From NCBI GenBank assembly GCA_903924465.1, contig CAIYBN010000001.1:1-64000 (forward strand): DNA of 64,000 nt, in the 5' to 3' direction. Shown here piece by piece: positions 17,771 to 26,880 of this stretch. Source of the DNA: an uncultured Myxococcales bacterium (GTDB lineage: Bacteria > Myxococcota_A > UBA9042). Within the stretch, counting starts at the first letter, position 1, and every line of letters begins with the position of its first letter. A program made the translations under genes and the position numbers. The notes beneath the pieces were generated by a model. It was not told where the DNA came from, searched no databases, and saw only the letters and a program-made list of their open reading frames with translations.

Positions 17771-18718
17771 ATGAATGAACCGCGTCGGCGCGCAGCCGTC
17801 AATGTCGATGTCGATGGGCTGTACCTGTACGACCGCATCCACGGCCATGCTGCAAGTGCGGGTAACGCCGTCGATTTTGCGCCCGACCGCCACGATCCCA
17901 AAGCCTGGACCAAGGGCGTTTCGCGCTTTCTGGATCTGTTCGCGCGCTGCAACGTCCCGGCGACGTTCTTTGTTGTCGCGCAGGATCTCGCGCACCCGGA
18001 CGTGCGCGCGGTGTTGGCGGATTGTGTGGCAGCGGGGCACGAGATTGCCAACCACAGTCTGACTCATCCCTATAACCTCAGTCGTTTGCCGTACATGCAG
18101 ATGGCCGAAGAAGTGACGACGGCGCGCAAGCAACTGCAGGATGCGACCGGGCAATCGGTCAGCGGCTTTCGCGCGCCCGGCTACGTGCTGTCCGACCCGC
18201 TGCTGCGTGCGATCGTCGATGCGGGCCACACCTACGACAGCTCGCGGTTTCCCTGTCCGCCGTATCAGCTGGCCAAAGCGGCGGTCATCGGCTTGTACCG
18301 ATTGAAAGGACGGCGGTCCGGCAGCATTCCGGATTGGCCCAACGTCTGGTTTGGCAAGCGCACGCCGTACGTCGATCGCCTGGACGATGGCCGCGCGCTG
18401 GTGGAATTGCCGATCGCGACGTTGCCGGGCACGCGTTTGCCGTACATTGGCACCTCGCTGATTGCGATGGGCGCGCTGGGCTACGACGCGATCATGCCGC
18501 TGCTCGCGCGCACCGATTGGCTGAATTTCGAGTGCCACGCGATCGATCTGACCGATCATGTCAGCGACGAGATTCCGCCGCGGCTGGCGGTGCAACCCGA
18601 TCAGCGCGTGCCGCTGGCGAGGAAATGGCCGCTGTTCGTGCGGGCGCTGGAAGGTCTGGCGCAGCATCACGAAGTGCGAACGTTGGGACAATGGGCGGAA
18701 TCGCCGGATCGATTTTGA
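17771..18718 (+). CDS. Polysaccharide deacetylase (NodB-like)
   Basis: The 315-residue protein is a carbohydrate esterase family 4 deacetylase. Visible are the metal-site aspartates in NVDVDG, the metal-binding histidines in NHSLTHPYN, and RAPGY, the third NodB motif. There is no signal peptide, so it likely acts at the cytoplasmic face on a lipid-linked N-acetylated sugar, as ArnD-type enzymes do. It is the third gene of the run amine oxidoreductase - GT2 - deacetylase, which together look like assembly of a modified glycolipid. Confidence 0.88.
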   Translation: MNEPRRRAAVNVDVDGLYLYDRIHGHAASAGNAVDFAPDRHDPKAWTKGVSRFLDLFARCNVPATFFVVAQDLAHPDVRAVLADCVAAGHEIANHSLTHPYNLSRLPYMQMAEEVTTARKQLQDATGQSVSGFRAPGYVLSDPLLRAIVDAGHTYDSSRFPCPPYQLAKAAVIGLYRLKGRRSGSIPDWPNVWFGKRTPYVDRLDDGRALVELPIATLPGTRLPYIGTSLIAMGALGYDAIMPLLARTDWLNFECHAIDLTDHVSDEIPPRLAVQPDQRVPLARKWPLFVRALEGLAQHHEVRTLGQWAESPDRF

Positions 18719-18733
18719 GACCAAGGAGAAACC

Positions 18734-19198
18734 ATGGCGACTGCGCTTGAAAATGACCTGATGGAACAGATGAAAGTGTGCATGAAAGCGGGCGACAAGG
18801 TCGGCCTGGCTGCGGTGCGCATGGTGCGGACGAAAGTGATGGAGAAGCGCACGGCCAAGAATGCCGTGGAAATCACAGATGAAGTCGTGGTCGACGTCAT
18901 TCGCAACTACGTCAAGGTGCTGCAAGGCTCCATCGACGAGCTGAAGGCCGGCGGCGCGAGCGACGAGGAAGACAACATTGCGCAGATGATCAGTGAAATC
19001 AAATATCTGGACCGCTTCCTGCCCAAGCTGATGAGCGAGGATGAGACGGCGGCGATTGTCGCGGAAATCCTGACGCGTGAAGGCATCACGGACCCGAAAA
19101 TGTTCGGCAAGGCGACCGGCCTCATCATGAAGGACTACAAGGGCAAGATGGACCCGGGCCTGGTCAGCCGGCTGATCAAGGCGAAGCTGGGCGGTTGA
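18734..19198 (+). CDS. yqeY: GatB/YqeY domain protein
   Basis: The 154-residue protein matches the YqeY family throughout (helical N half, LVSRLIKAKLGG at the C end). The domain is related to the tRNA-binding tail of GatB amidotransferase. Free-standing YqeY is thought to bind tRNA, but its job is unsettled. AAGGAG lies five bases before the ATG. It follows the deacetylase gene by 15 bp but is a housekeeping gene. Confidence 0.93.
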   Translation: MATALENDLMEQMKVCMKAGDKVGLAAVRMVRTKVMEKRTAKNAVEITDEVVVDVIRNYVKVLQGSIDELKAGGASDEEDNIAQMISEIKYLDRFLPKLMSEDETAAIVAEILTREGITDPKMFGKATGLIMKDYKGKMDPGLVSRLIKAKLGG

Positions 19199-19267
19199 GC
19201 GCGGTTACGGCCCACGGCACTTGCCCAACGCATCGGTCAGGCCTACATTGATGGCGGGTGAACGCTG

Positions 19268-20329
19268 ATGGGGTGTGACATGGCAAATCTGCGCTGGATT
19301 CTGGCTGTTGGGCTGCTCGTTGTGACGACCGCATGCGGCGCAAATACGGGAGCGGCGGGCGTGAACGATGTCCAGACGGACGCCGGCGACAGCCAAATTG
19401 CCCCGGAAGACGCGCAGGATGTTGCCGGCTCGGATGCCGCGCTGGCGGATACCACGGTCGATGTCCAGGATGTCGTCAGTCCTGACATCCAGATCGATGG
19501 CGGCGACGTTCCACCTCCGGATTGTCTGTGGATCGACAACGGCCCGGACACCACCGACGACACCTTCCAGGCGCAGAACTGCGTAGGCTTCGGCAGCTCA
19601 GCCAATTGCCCGCCGAACCTCACCTGCTGGACCTCGCCGTGTCCCAAATGCGGCATGATGCCCCAAGGTTTCTGCGTGCCCCCGCTCGCGGGCGGCGGCT
19701 GCTACGACTACAGCACCTGCAACGGCGGCGATTGCCACAACGCCGCGCCCATGAACGGCGTCGCTGGCTGGTGCCTGCCGGTCAACAAGACCGCTGGCCA
19801 ATGCTGGCCCAACATCAGCTCGCTGCTGCCCGAGTGCTATCCGGGCGCCACCTGCGAAGGTGCAGTCATCTGCCCACCCATGGCCGATTGCCTGATGGCC
19901 GACAAGCCCGGTGCCTGCAAGCCCGCCAGCGAACAAAAGGGCGGCGTTTTCCTGTGGGAGCGCAACGGCGGCATCGTGAGCCCCGGCGAAAGCGTCGTCG
20001 TCACCTGGGTGAACGCAACCGGCTCCTCGATCTTCCTGCCTGGCTGCTCGACCTACAGCATTCAGACCAGCCCTGACAGCACGACTTGGACCGACAAAGG
20101 CCCGAACGTCGTTTGCGTGTGGGAAGGCGTCGCGGTCGAAGTGCCCGCCGGCGCCTACTTTGACACCCAGGGCTGGCAGGCGCCCACGGACAGCGGCACG
20201 GTCGGAAATTACCGCTTTCACGGCAGCTACGCCACCGGTTGCACGGTCGGCAAGCCCATGTCGCAAGCAGCCTGCGCCGGCAGCAGCACCGTCGATTCGC
20301 AGTCGTTCTTTGTCGGCTACGTGCCGTGA
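19268..20329 (+). CDS. Secreted Cys-rich lipoprotein with Asp-rich linker
   Basis: The protein is about 353 residues from the ATG at 19268, or 349 from the ATG at 19280, which has a GGGGTG sequence before it. The lipoprotein signal ends VVTTAC. A linker of about 55 residues is dominated by Asp, Val, Ala and Gln, followed by a body with about 20 cysteines, probably disulfide-bonded and exported. A short beta domain is seen at about 225-300. The linker style is shared with the metalloprotease lipoprotein at 60455. The function is unknown; surface exposure is likely. Confidence 0.8.
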   Translation: MGCDMANLRWILAVGLLVVTTACGANTGAAGVNDVQTDAGDSQIAPEDAQDVAGSDAALADTTVDVQDVVSPDIQIDGGDVPPPDCLWIDNGPDTTDDTFQAQNCVGFGSSANCPPNLTCWTSPCPKCGMMPQGFCVPPLAGGGCYDYSTCNGGDCHNAAPMNGVAGWCLPVNKTAGQCWPNISSLLPECYPGATCEGAVICPPMADCLMADKPGACKPASEQKGGVFLWERNGGIVSPGESVVVTWVNATGSSIFLPGCSTYSIQTSPDSTTWTDKGPNVVCVWEGVAVEVPAGAYFDTQGWQAPTDSGTVGNYRFHGSYATGCTVGKPMSQAACAGSSTVDSQSFFVGYVP

Positions 20330-20382
20330 TTGCGGGCACGATGGACCATGACAATCGCCCGACGATCGGCTAACGTAACCGC

Positions 20383-21009
20383 ATGAGTACGTGGCTTCAG
20401 GGCTTCCTGCAATTTCGCGCTTGGCTACCGGAACAACTGTTGGATCTGGTCGAGCCGACCGGCAAAGTCGACGCGCTGCACATCCGCACGCTGTTGGCGC
20501 TGGTCGTGGCCGCCTTCCTGTGGTCCTTTGTCGCGCGAACGCTGTGGGGCGTGGGCCTTGCCGTGCACGATTGGTTTGCAGGGCGGCGGCTGGTCGTACA
20601 GGTGGCGACGCCGCTGTCCTGGCTGGCTTGGCTGCTGGGCGCGGGCGCGGCGGGGCTGCCCTGGCTGGCACTGTGGCTCACGGGGCGTCAAGGACACGTG
20701 TCGTGGGGTCTGGTGAGCGGCGCTGCGACGCTGGCGCTGGTGTGGGCGGCGCTGCGGGTCGCAGAGCGCAACCGCTTGTTTCTGCTCCCCTCAGCGGACT
20801 GCCTGGTCGTGACCCGCGCATTGCCTGGGCTTCGCGTCGCGGAACATCGCATTCCCCTCGACCTGCTGCTGCCGTTTGCCGGGCCCAATGCCCCGGAATC
20901 GGTGCAGCGGGATCTCGCGGTGTTTTTGCGTCAGCAGTTGGGCTCGGAACGCGCGGTCGCGCGCTATCTGCGAACGGTCGCACGGCGGCGACGCAAGCGA
21001 CCGGCTTGA
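20383..21009 (+). CDS. Membrane protein of unknown function
   Basis: The 208 residues contain about three hydrophobic segments (residues 35-60, 78-100, 106-125). A more polar C-terminal domain ending in a very basic tail (ARRRRKRPA) follows. No family is recognised. Its stop converges on that of the Ser/Thr kinase gene 6 bp away. Codon use matches its neighbours, so it is probably a real gene. Confidence 0.65.
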   Translation: MSTWLQGFLQFRAWLPEQLLDLVEPTGKVDALHIRTLLALVVAAFLWSFVARTLWGVGLAVHDWFAGRRLVVQVATPLSWLAWLLGAGAAGLPWLALWLTGRQGHVSWGLVSGAATLALVWAALRVAERNRLFLLPSADCLVVTRALPGLRVAEHRIPLDLLLPFAGPNAPESVQRDLAVFLRQQLGSERAVARYLRTVARRRRKRPA

Positions 21010-21015
21010 ACCGAC

Positions 21016-22557
21016 CTACCGGTTCACAAACCAGAACGCAAAGCCCGCACCGATGGCGGCAGCTCCAGCCGCGACGGCGATCAGCCACAGCTTCGACGAC
21101 TGACCCTCGCCTGCGCTGAGCGGCGGCGGTGGCAGATCGGTGGACGTTTCACGCCCGATACTGCGATCGTCGACCGTCTCCCGTGCGCCTGCGCGACCCG
21201 ACGCCGGCGTTTTGCTTGTCGTCGCCCGCGCGGCTGGAGGCGGAGCGGACGGCGCCATGGTGGCCGGACGGCGCGCGGCTTGTGCGGCCTGAACCGCTTG
21301 CAGCGTCTCCCGCGAAACAGCCATCGTCTTGGCTTCGTCCGTTTCCTCCGCTGCCGCAGGTGGAAGCGGCGCCGGAGGTGCAGCCGGTGGCCGGGATGTC
21401 GGTGGAGGCGGAGCCTGGCTCGCGGCGGCTTGCGCAGCCTTCTGCGCCTTGACCATCTCGTTGAGCTGCGCGGACATGCCAACGCCGACAATCGTCTTCT
21501 CGTCGTCCGGGTCGGTTGGGCGGGGCGGGGCGTCCGGCAACTTCGGCGTCGGCGGGGCACTCGTCTGCCGCGGCACTTGCGTCGGCATGCGCGGAACCAT
21601 GGGCGCCGGCGCGCGCATCGGCGGCGGTGCGGCGGTATCCATCGCCGCGACCGGCTGCGCGATCTGCGGTGCCGCCTTCGGTTTGCGGCGCACATCGCGG
21701 AGCATATCGGCCAGCTGTTCGCGCACTTCCTCCGCCGTCTGCGGTCGGTCCGCCGGCTTCTTGGCCATCAACTGCGCGCAGAGCTCCGCCAAACCGGGCG
21801 GCAGTTCCAGCCCGGGTCGCTCCAGCCGCGGCGCTGGCGCTTTGACGTGTTTGAGCAAAATATCGATGACCGACGAGCCATCAAACGGCGGCTCGCCCGT
21901 GATGAGTTCGTGCAGCACTGCGCCCAGCGCATACAAATCCGTCTGTGGCACGGCCTGCTTGCCTTCCACCTGCTCCGGCGCCATGTAATGCGGCGTACCG
22001 AACACTGAACCGGCGCGCGTCAGTTGCTGCGTGACCATTTCCTTGGGCAGCTTGGCGATCGAAAAGTCGAGCATCTTGACGATATCGCCACCACCGCGGC
22101 TCAGCAGGAACAGGTTCTCCGGCTTGATATCGCGGTGGATGATGCCTTCCGCGTGCGCGACCGCCAGCGCCGAGGCCACCTGTTCGCAGATCTTCAGCGC
22201 CCGCTCGACCGGAATCGCCCCCACTTCTTCCATCAGCGCGGACAGTTCCTGGCCCTGCAGGATCTCCATCGCAATATAGACGCGATCATCCGCGATGCCA
22301 CGATCGAAAATCGTAATAATATTGGGATGATTGAGCGCGCCAGCGCCCTTGGCTTCGCGGATCAAGCGCTTGGCAGCGACCTCATCCGCCACGTCCGTCC
22401 GCAGCACCTTGACTGCGACATCGCGGCCCATTTGCGTGTCGGTCGCGCGATACACGACCGCCATGCCGCCTTTGCCCAACCGACCCTGGATGGCGTAGCG
22501 GTTCGCAAAGGTCGTGCCGATCAGCGGATCCTTGTCTTTCTCGTCTTGCGCGCTCAT
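21016..22557 (-). CDS. Membrane-anchored Ser/Thr protein kinase
   Basis: The 513-residue protein has a Hanks-type kinase domain (about 20-285): GKGGMAVVY glycine loop, AVKVL lysine, HRDIKPEN catalytic loop and MAPEQ. The DFG motif is changed to DFS (MLDFSIAKL), the Asp being kept. A Pro/Ala-rich linker of about 190 residues follows, with scattered Thr sites (DDEKTIVG, DEAKTMA) of the type recognised by FHA domains after autophosphorylation. The protein ends in a single membrane helix (about 488-508), leaving almost nothing outside. The architecture is typical of myxobacterial kinases. The substrates are unknown. Confidence 0.92.
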   Translation of the reverse strand: MSAQDEKDKDPLIGTTFANRYAIQGRLGKGGMAVVYRATDTQMGRDVAVKVLRTDVADEVAAKRLIREAKGAGALNHPNIITIFDRGIADDRVYIAMEILQGQELSALMEEVGAIPVERALKICEQVASALAVAHAEGIIHRDIKPENLFLLSRGGGDIVKMLDFSIAKLPKEMVTQQLTRAGSVFGTPHYMAPEQVEGKQAVPQTDLYALGAVLHELITGEPPFDGSSVIDILLKHVKAPAPRLERPGLELPPGLAELCAQLMAKKPADRPQTAEEVREQLADMLRDVRRKPKAAPQIAQPVAAMDTAAPPPMRAPAPMVPRMPTQVPRQTSAPPTPKLPDAPPRPTDPDDEKTIVGVGMSAQLNEMVKAQKAAQAAASQAPPPPTSRPPAAPPAPLPPAAAEETDEAKTMAVSRETLQAVQAAQAARRPATMAPSAPPPAARATTSKTPASGRAGARETVDDRSIGRETSTDLPPPPLSAGEGQSSKLWLIAVAAGAAAIGAGFAFWFVNR

Positions 22558-22706
22558 GCGGGCGGCCTCCAGAACGTTCAGTTGCGGTCAGGAAAACGGT
22601 GCAACGGACCGCCGCCCGACGACTGCCGCGACCGCGCCAGCGTACGCAATGCGCCGCAAGACCGCAATGCTTCTGGGCAGAAACCGCGCGGTTTCGCGAT
22701 TCGCGG

Positions 22707-22734
22707 TTGACAAATCCGTGACGAATGATAGCCT
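22707..22734 (+). promoter_or_regulatory. Possible rpoZ promoter
   Basis: A perfect TTGACA (22707-22712) is followed after 16 bp by TAGCCT (22729-22734), a weak -10 that keeps the TA...T pattern. It lies about 50 bp upstream of the rpoZ ATG in the divergent gap to the kinase gene. Confidence 0.4.
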
Positions 22735-22782
22735 TCGCGCCCCCGTGGGTTGGTCGTTGCCCCCATCGGACTGGAGTGAAGT

Positions 22783-23007
22783 ATGGCCCGCATTACCATT
22801 GAAGATTGCCTGGACACCGTACCGAACCGCTTTGCGCTCGTCATCATGGCCGCCAAGCGCGCTCGCCAGTTGGCCGACGGCGTGCCGGCGACGATCGAGA
22901 CCAAGAACAAGGAATGCGTCACCGCGCTCCGCGAAGCCGCCGACGGCCGCATCCGCTTTACGCGCTCCGTGCTGCCGCTCATCGAGCGCCACCTCCGCAA
23001 CGATTAG
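22783..23007 (+). CDS. rpoZ: RNA polymerase omega subunit
   Basis: The 74-residue protein has the omega signature: start [21 protein letters not shown] in part, then AAKRARQL. Omega helps assemble and stabilise the core RNA polymerase beta-prime subunit. GGAG precedes the ATG by six bases. The usual genomic partners (gmk, spoT) are absent, so the gene stands alone between the kinase and lytic transglycosylase genes. Confidence 0.95.
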   Translation: MARITIEDCLDTVPNRFALVIMAAKRARQLADGVPATIETKNKECVTALREAADGRIRFTRSVLPLIERHLRND

Positions 23008-23101
23008 GCGCGGTCGGCAGCGGCGAGGGTAGCCCGTTGACGGCGCATCCGCGCCTGCGAGCCCGCCAGCCAATTCAAGATTTTCCGATGGTGTCGGGCA
23101 G

Positions 23102-23821
23102 CTACTTGCCGTCGCAGCCGCTGCGTTCCAGCCGCGCCCGCGCTTCCAGCACTTTGGTTGCATAGCTCAGGTTCGGCGGCAGCTGACCATTGCGCCATGC
23201 CTTTTGTGGCGCGACGTGGCCAGACTGGTAGGCACACAGCGCGTAGACCGTCTCGCCGTCGAACATGCGCCGGAGACGGCTGAAGTAGCCTGTGGCCGCC
23301 ATCGCCGCACACCGTGACTCTGCCGGATCCGAGCAGCCAAAGACCCGCGCCGTCCTCGGCACGAGTTGCATGATGCCCAAGGCGCCCGCCGGCGATTCCA
23401 CGTCCGGATTGAAGCCGCTCTCGACCCACGCGATCGCGAGCATGAGCAGCGGATCTTCGCCACCGGCGCGCGCGGCGCGTTCGATGATCGGGCGCACTTG
23501 GCGACAGCGCGACGCCATTTTCGCGCTGATTGTCAATGGCTTCGGAGGCGGAGCACGCAGCGCGTCATCGGCATCGTCGATCTCGTTCAGCGCCGCGTCG
23601 TCCACGTCCACCAGCGCAGCACGCCGCCCCATCGGCAGACGTTGCGCGCCCATTTCGTCGTCCGGCAAGTCCGTATCGTCCGCGGGCCCACCAGGACGCA
23701 CGGCATGGCGCGAGGCGGTCCGCAGCGCGGTCGGCGCACACGCAACCTGACAACTCAGCGCCAGCGTCACGATCGCAAAGACCTGTCGATGTCGCTGATA
23801 CAGCACGGTGTTTTCGCGCAC
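23102..23821 (-). CDS. Lytic transglycosylase (SLT-type)
   Basis: The protein has about 239 residues from the GTG at 23821, four bases after GGGAGG; an in-frame ATG at 23863 is the alternative. The hydrophobic N terminus (FAIVTLALSC) is a signal, possibly of a lipoprotein. A Pro/Asp-rich linker leads to a C-terminal lysozyme-like domain, with catalytic Glu in AWVESGFNP and the family motif GALGIMQLVP. A cysteine in VFGCSDP and a late ALCAYQSG are also family-like. It cleaves murein glycan strands non-hydrolytically in the periplasm. Confidence 0.88.
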   Translation of the reverse strand: MRENTVLYQRHRQVFAIVTLALSCQVACAPTALRTASRHAVRPGGPADDTDLPDDEMGAQRLPMGRRAALVDVDDAALNEIDDADDALRAPPPKPLTISAKMASRCRQVRPIIERAARAGGEDPLLMLAIAWVESGFNPDVESPAGALGIMQLVPRTARVFGCSDPAESRCAAMAATGYFSRLRRMFDGETVYALCAYQSGHVAPQKAWRNGQLPPNLSYATKVLEARARLERSGCDGK

Positions 23822-24012
23822 GCCGCCTCCCGCCCTCGCCTGAGGGCCAAACGCTTGTGCCACGTAAAAACACCTTTGTCCAGAGACCTTTCTTCACTTA
23901 TCCACAGGATCCGCACACCGCGACGCGTTTGCCACCGTGCCCTACCCGTTCGCCGCGGCGTCTGCTAAGTTCTCGCCCCTCTCCGCTCCGCTTGGGGCCA
24001 GGCAGGCACACG

Positions 24013-24735
24013 ATGGGTTTTCTGGATTTCTTGACGGGCGGCTCGCCGCAGAAGCAGATCGACGGGATCAAGCGCCGGCTGATGGATGCATTTCGCCAGA
24101 GCGATGAGCGCTACGAATGCATGGACAAGCTCGCGAAGATCGGTACGCCGGAGGCACTCGATGCACTGCTGGAACGGTTCACGCTGCGGGTGAGCGGGCC
24201 GACGGTGGACGAGGAAGAGAAGGCGCACGCCCACAAATTGGTCGCGCGCTGGGGCGACGCGGCCGTGGAACCGCTGCAGCGGTTCATCGCGACGCATGAC
24301 GCCGTCTATTTTCCCCTGAAGTCGCTCCGCGAGTTGGCCGGCGACGATGCTGCCGTGGAAGCGCTGATGCAGGCGATGGACGGCACGGATCCGGGCTACC
24401 ACGAAGGTCTGGAGCGCCTGCGCGAGATTGTCTCGAACCTGCGCGACTTCCAGCACCCGCGCGTGCGCGGCGCGCTCGTGGCGTTGTTGGCCAGCCGTTC
24501 CAACGAGATCCGCTTTTTTGCGCTGGATGGCCTGTCGGGCTATCCGGCCGAGGAGATCGCGCCACACTTTGCGGCGCGCTTGTTGGATCCGGACGAAAGC
24601 CAACGCGTGAAGCAACTGGCCCTGGAACTGCTGGTCGACAAAGAGATTTCCATGGCTGCCTGGGCCGACGCGCTGGTGCCGGTGCTGCCGCCCATGTACC
24701 GTCTGGATCCCGCCGGGCTTGTGCAGCGCAAGTAA
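24013..24735 (+). CDS. HEAT-like repeat protein
   Basis: The 240-residue soluble alpha-helical protein shows successive helix pairs of about 35 residues (e.g. TPEALDALLERF, WGDAAVEPLQRFI, HPRVRGALVALL, SNEIRFFALDGLSGY), the pattern of HEAT/PBS-lyase repeats. Such repeats usually scaffold protein contacts. The ATG at 24013 starts the conserved-looking part; the upstream open frame is Arg/His rich and antisense to the transglycosylase gene. The partner is unknown. Confidence 0.75.
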   Translation: MGFLDFLTGGSPQKQIDGIKRRLMDAFRQSDERYECMDKLAKIGTPEALDALLERFTLRVSGPTVDEEEKAHAHKLVARWGDAAVEPLQRFIATHDAVYFPLKSLRELAGDDAAVEALMQAMDGTDPGYHEGLERLREIVSNLRDFQHPRVRGALVALLASRSNEIRFFALDGLSGYPAEEIAPHFAARLLDPDESQRVKQLALELLVDKEISMAAWADALVPVLPPMYRLDPAGLVQRK

Positions 24736-24740
24736 TTCCC

Positions 24741-24770
24741 TTGACCGCAACGGCTTGTGCGACCTATTCT
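24741..24770 (+). promoter_or_regulatory. Likely greA promoter
   Basis: TTGACC (24741-24746) and TATTCT (24765-24770) are separated by 18 bp, close to the sigma-70 consensus. They lie about 140 bp upstream of the greA ATG and just after the stop of the HEAT-like gene. Confidence 0.5.
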
Positions 24771-24908
24771 TTGCACTTGCGAGGACTTGTCCCGCGCGCT
24801 GTCATTGCTTGCACACGTCGCGCCACGCAAGTTTCTAATTTCCTGTCTTTCCGCTACGTTTCGCACTGTGCCGCCGTCCGAGGTCGCCCAGCCCGCCTGA
24901 GGTTCAAG

Positions 24909-25391
24909 ATGTCCACCCAACCGCCGATCACGCCCCGCGGCCTTGCCCGACTGCACGCCCAACTTCAACACCTGCGCGAGGTCGAGCGGCCGCAGAACGT
25001 GCGCGACATCGAGGAAGCGCGGGCCCACGGCGATCTGAAGGAAAACGCGGAGTATCACGCGGCCAAGGAACGCCAAAGCCATATTGCCGGGATGATGCAG
25101 CAGTTGGAAACGCAGATCGCGACCTCGCAGATCATCGATCCAAAGACGCTTTCCGGAAACCGCGTGGTTTTTGGCGCGACGGTGACCCTGGAGGATCTGG
25201 ACCTGGAAGATTCGCCGCCGGTGCGCTACCAGATTGTCGGCGATCTCGAGAGCGATCTCGCGTCCGGCCTGATTTCCTTCAATTCCCCGCTGGCACGCGG
25301 CTTGATGGGCAAGGAATTGGGTGCGGAAGTCGTCATCACGACGCCCAAAGGTGCACGTAACTACCTGATCAACAAGATCGAATTCCTGTAG
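24909..25391 (+). CDS. greA: Transcript cleavage factor GreA
   Basis: The 160-residue protein has the expected length. The N-terminal antiparallel coiled coil carries the catalytic tip acids in the segment DIEEARAHGDLKENAEYHAA. The C-terminal FKBP-like domain shows LISFNSPLARGLMGK. It rescues backtracked RNA polymerase by stimulating transcript cleavage. The ATG at 24909 fits the family start. tsaE begins 3 bp after its stop. Confidence 0.96.
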   Translation: MSTQPPITPRGLARLHAQLQHLREVERPQNVRDIEEARAHGDLKENAEYHAAKERQSHIAGMMQQLETQIATSQIIDPKTLSGNRVVFGATVTLEDLDLEDSPPVRYQIVGDLESDLASGLISFNSPLARGLMGKELGAEVVITTPKGARNYLINKIEFL

Positions 25392-25394
25392 CCG

Positions 25395-25832
25395 ATGCGC
25401 CTTGACCTTGGCCCGCAGCCGGTGCCCGACGCAGACGCAATGGCGGCGCTTGGGCGGCAGATCGCGCTGCAAGTGCAGGCGGGCGACGTCCTTGCGCTGG
25501 TCGGCGATCTCGGCGCTGGCAAGACAACGCTGATCCGCGGCCTGTGCATTGCGTTGGGAATTGATTCCGAGCAAGTGTCCAGCCCGACTTTTGCGCTGTG
25601 CAATGTTTATGAAGCGAACGCCTTTCACGTCGTGCATATGGATCTTTACCGGCTGGAAACGGCTGACGATCTGGTCGCGACTGGCCTGGACGAATGGCTG
25701 GCCCAACCCGACGCATTGTGCTTGATCGAATGGCCGGAAGTCGCGCGCGCGGAGTTGCCACCGACGACGATCTGGCTGCAGCTGTCGATCGTTCCAGGTG
25801 GCCGGCTGGTCGTGCAAACCAACGCGCCATAA
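25395..25832 (+). CDS. tsaE: tRNA threonylcarbamoyladenosine ATPase TsaE
   Basis: The 145-residue ATPase has Walker A GDLGAGKTTL, switch I SSPTFALCNVYE, the HMDLYRLE motif and the C-terminal IEWPEV. TsaE works with TsaB and TsaD to make t6A37 on ANN-decoding tRNAs. It follows greA by 3 bp and is probably translated from the same mRNA. Confidence 0.95.
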   Translation: MRLDLGPQPVPDADAMAALGRQIALQVQAGDVLALVGDLGAGKTTLIRGLCIALGIDSEQVSSPTFALCNVYEANAFHVVHMDLYRLETADDLVATGLDEWLAQPDALCLIEWPEVARAELPPTTIWLQLSIVPGGRLVVQTNAP

Positions 25833-25889
25833 GGCTGGCCACGCCAAGCCGTTCGGCCTATCCTGCGCCGGTACCTGTTGGAGCTCTGC

Positions 25890-26801
25890 ATGCACGCCGT
25901 CCGATTCGCCGCATTTGTGTTGCTCCTCGTCGGTTCGCTGGCTACGGCGACCGCACAGGCGCAGACGCGCACGTTCGTCTGTCCCGTCGATGGCACACGC
26001 GTCATGCAGGTCGGCGGCGACGGCCAGCCTGCGCCGAAGATGTACTCCGATTTTGAAGTGCCGACGGAAGCCTACGCCAACCGCATCGTGGCCTGCTCGA
26101 CATGTGGCTACGCGCAGTGGGCGACCGAGTTCGAGCGGCCCGTCGATGGCGGCATCGTCGCCTACGTCCAGCAGAACCTGAAGCAGGACGCCCGCCGCGT
26201 GGTTGAGCCACGAATCGCCTGGAAGCATTTTGTCGACCTGATGCATTTTCGCCACGCCCCGGCGCGCGAACAGGTCACTGGGCTGCTGTACTACACCTAC
26301 GTGCTGAAGCGCGCGCGGCCGGGCGGCGGGCAGGACTATGCGCTGGAAATGCAGATCAAGCAGATTCGTTCCGAGGTGCTGGGCCTGCTGTTTGCATCGC
26401 TCAAGGACGATCCGCCAAAGTCGGAGCGTGCGCGGCTGGAATGGCTGTACCTGGCGGGCGAATTGACGCGCTTGACGGGCGATCCGAAGCGGGCGCTGCC
26501 GCTGCTGGACGACGTCTGTGGACTGCGCGAGACCGCCGGGCAAATGGTGGGCAATCTGGCGTGTGAAATGGCCGATCGGGCGCGGCGCGGCGAATGTTTT
26601 GAGGATTATCACGGTGGCTTTGTCGACGTGACGACCGCGAAGCCCCCGGTGAAAGCGACCACGTTGCCCAACGCGCCGACTGCGACGGACAAGGTCGATC
26701 CGGCGAAGCCCAGCGCACCGTTGCCACCGATGGCGCGCGTGGCCCCGCCGCGTGGCACAAGCGAAGCCGGAGCGCCACCACCGCCACCGATTCCCAAGTA
26801 G
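25890..26801 (+). CDS. Exported DUF2225-like zinc-ribbon protein
   Basis: The 303-residue protein has a Sec signal peptide ending near TATAQAQ. A two-CxxC-type motif follows (FVCPVDGTR at about residue 30 and ACSTCGYAQ at about 72), the metal-ribbon pattern of DUF2225. The helical middle has TPR-like spacing (LYLAGELTRLTGDPKRALPLLDDV), and a Pro-rich tail ends the protein. The ATG at 25890 is chosen for GGAG six bases upstream. DUF2225 proteins usually lack a signal peptide, so export would be unusual. The function is unknown. Confidence 0.75.
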   Translation: MHAVRFAAFVLLLVGSLATATAQAQTRTFVCPVDGTRVMQVGGDGQPAPKMYSDFEVPTEAYANRIVACSTCGYAQWATEFERPVDGGIVAYVQQNLKQDARRVVEPRIAWKHFVDLMHFRHAPAREQVTGLLYYTYVLKRARPGGGQDYALEMQIKQIRSEVLGLLFASLKDDPPKSERARLEWLYLAGELTRLTGDPKRALPLLDDVCGLRETAGQMVGNLACEMADRARRGECFEDYHGGFVDVTTAKPPVKATTLPNAPTATDKVDPAKPSAPLPPMARVAPPRGTSEAGAPPPPPIPK

Positions 26802-26880
26802 CACGCCCGCGGGAGGCAAACTTGCCGCGTGCCGCCACGTCGTCGACAATAGCGGCCGGCGTTTCCGCCCCGAGGTTCGC

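Noticed and set aside
16919-18925. Long open frame on the minus strand (about 668 codons)
   Set aside because: It is antisense to the GT2 and deacetylase genes, has no recognisable domain and has shadow-like composition.
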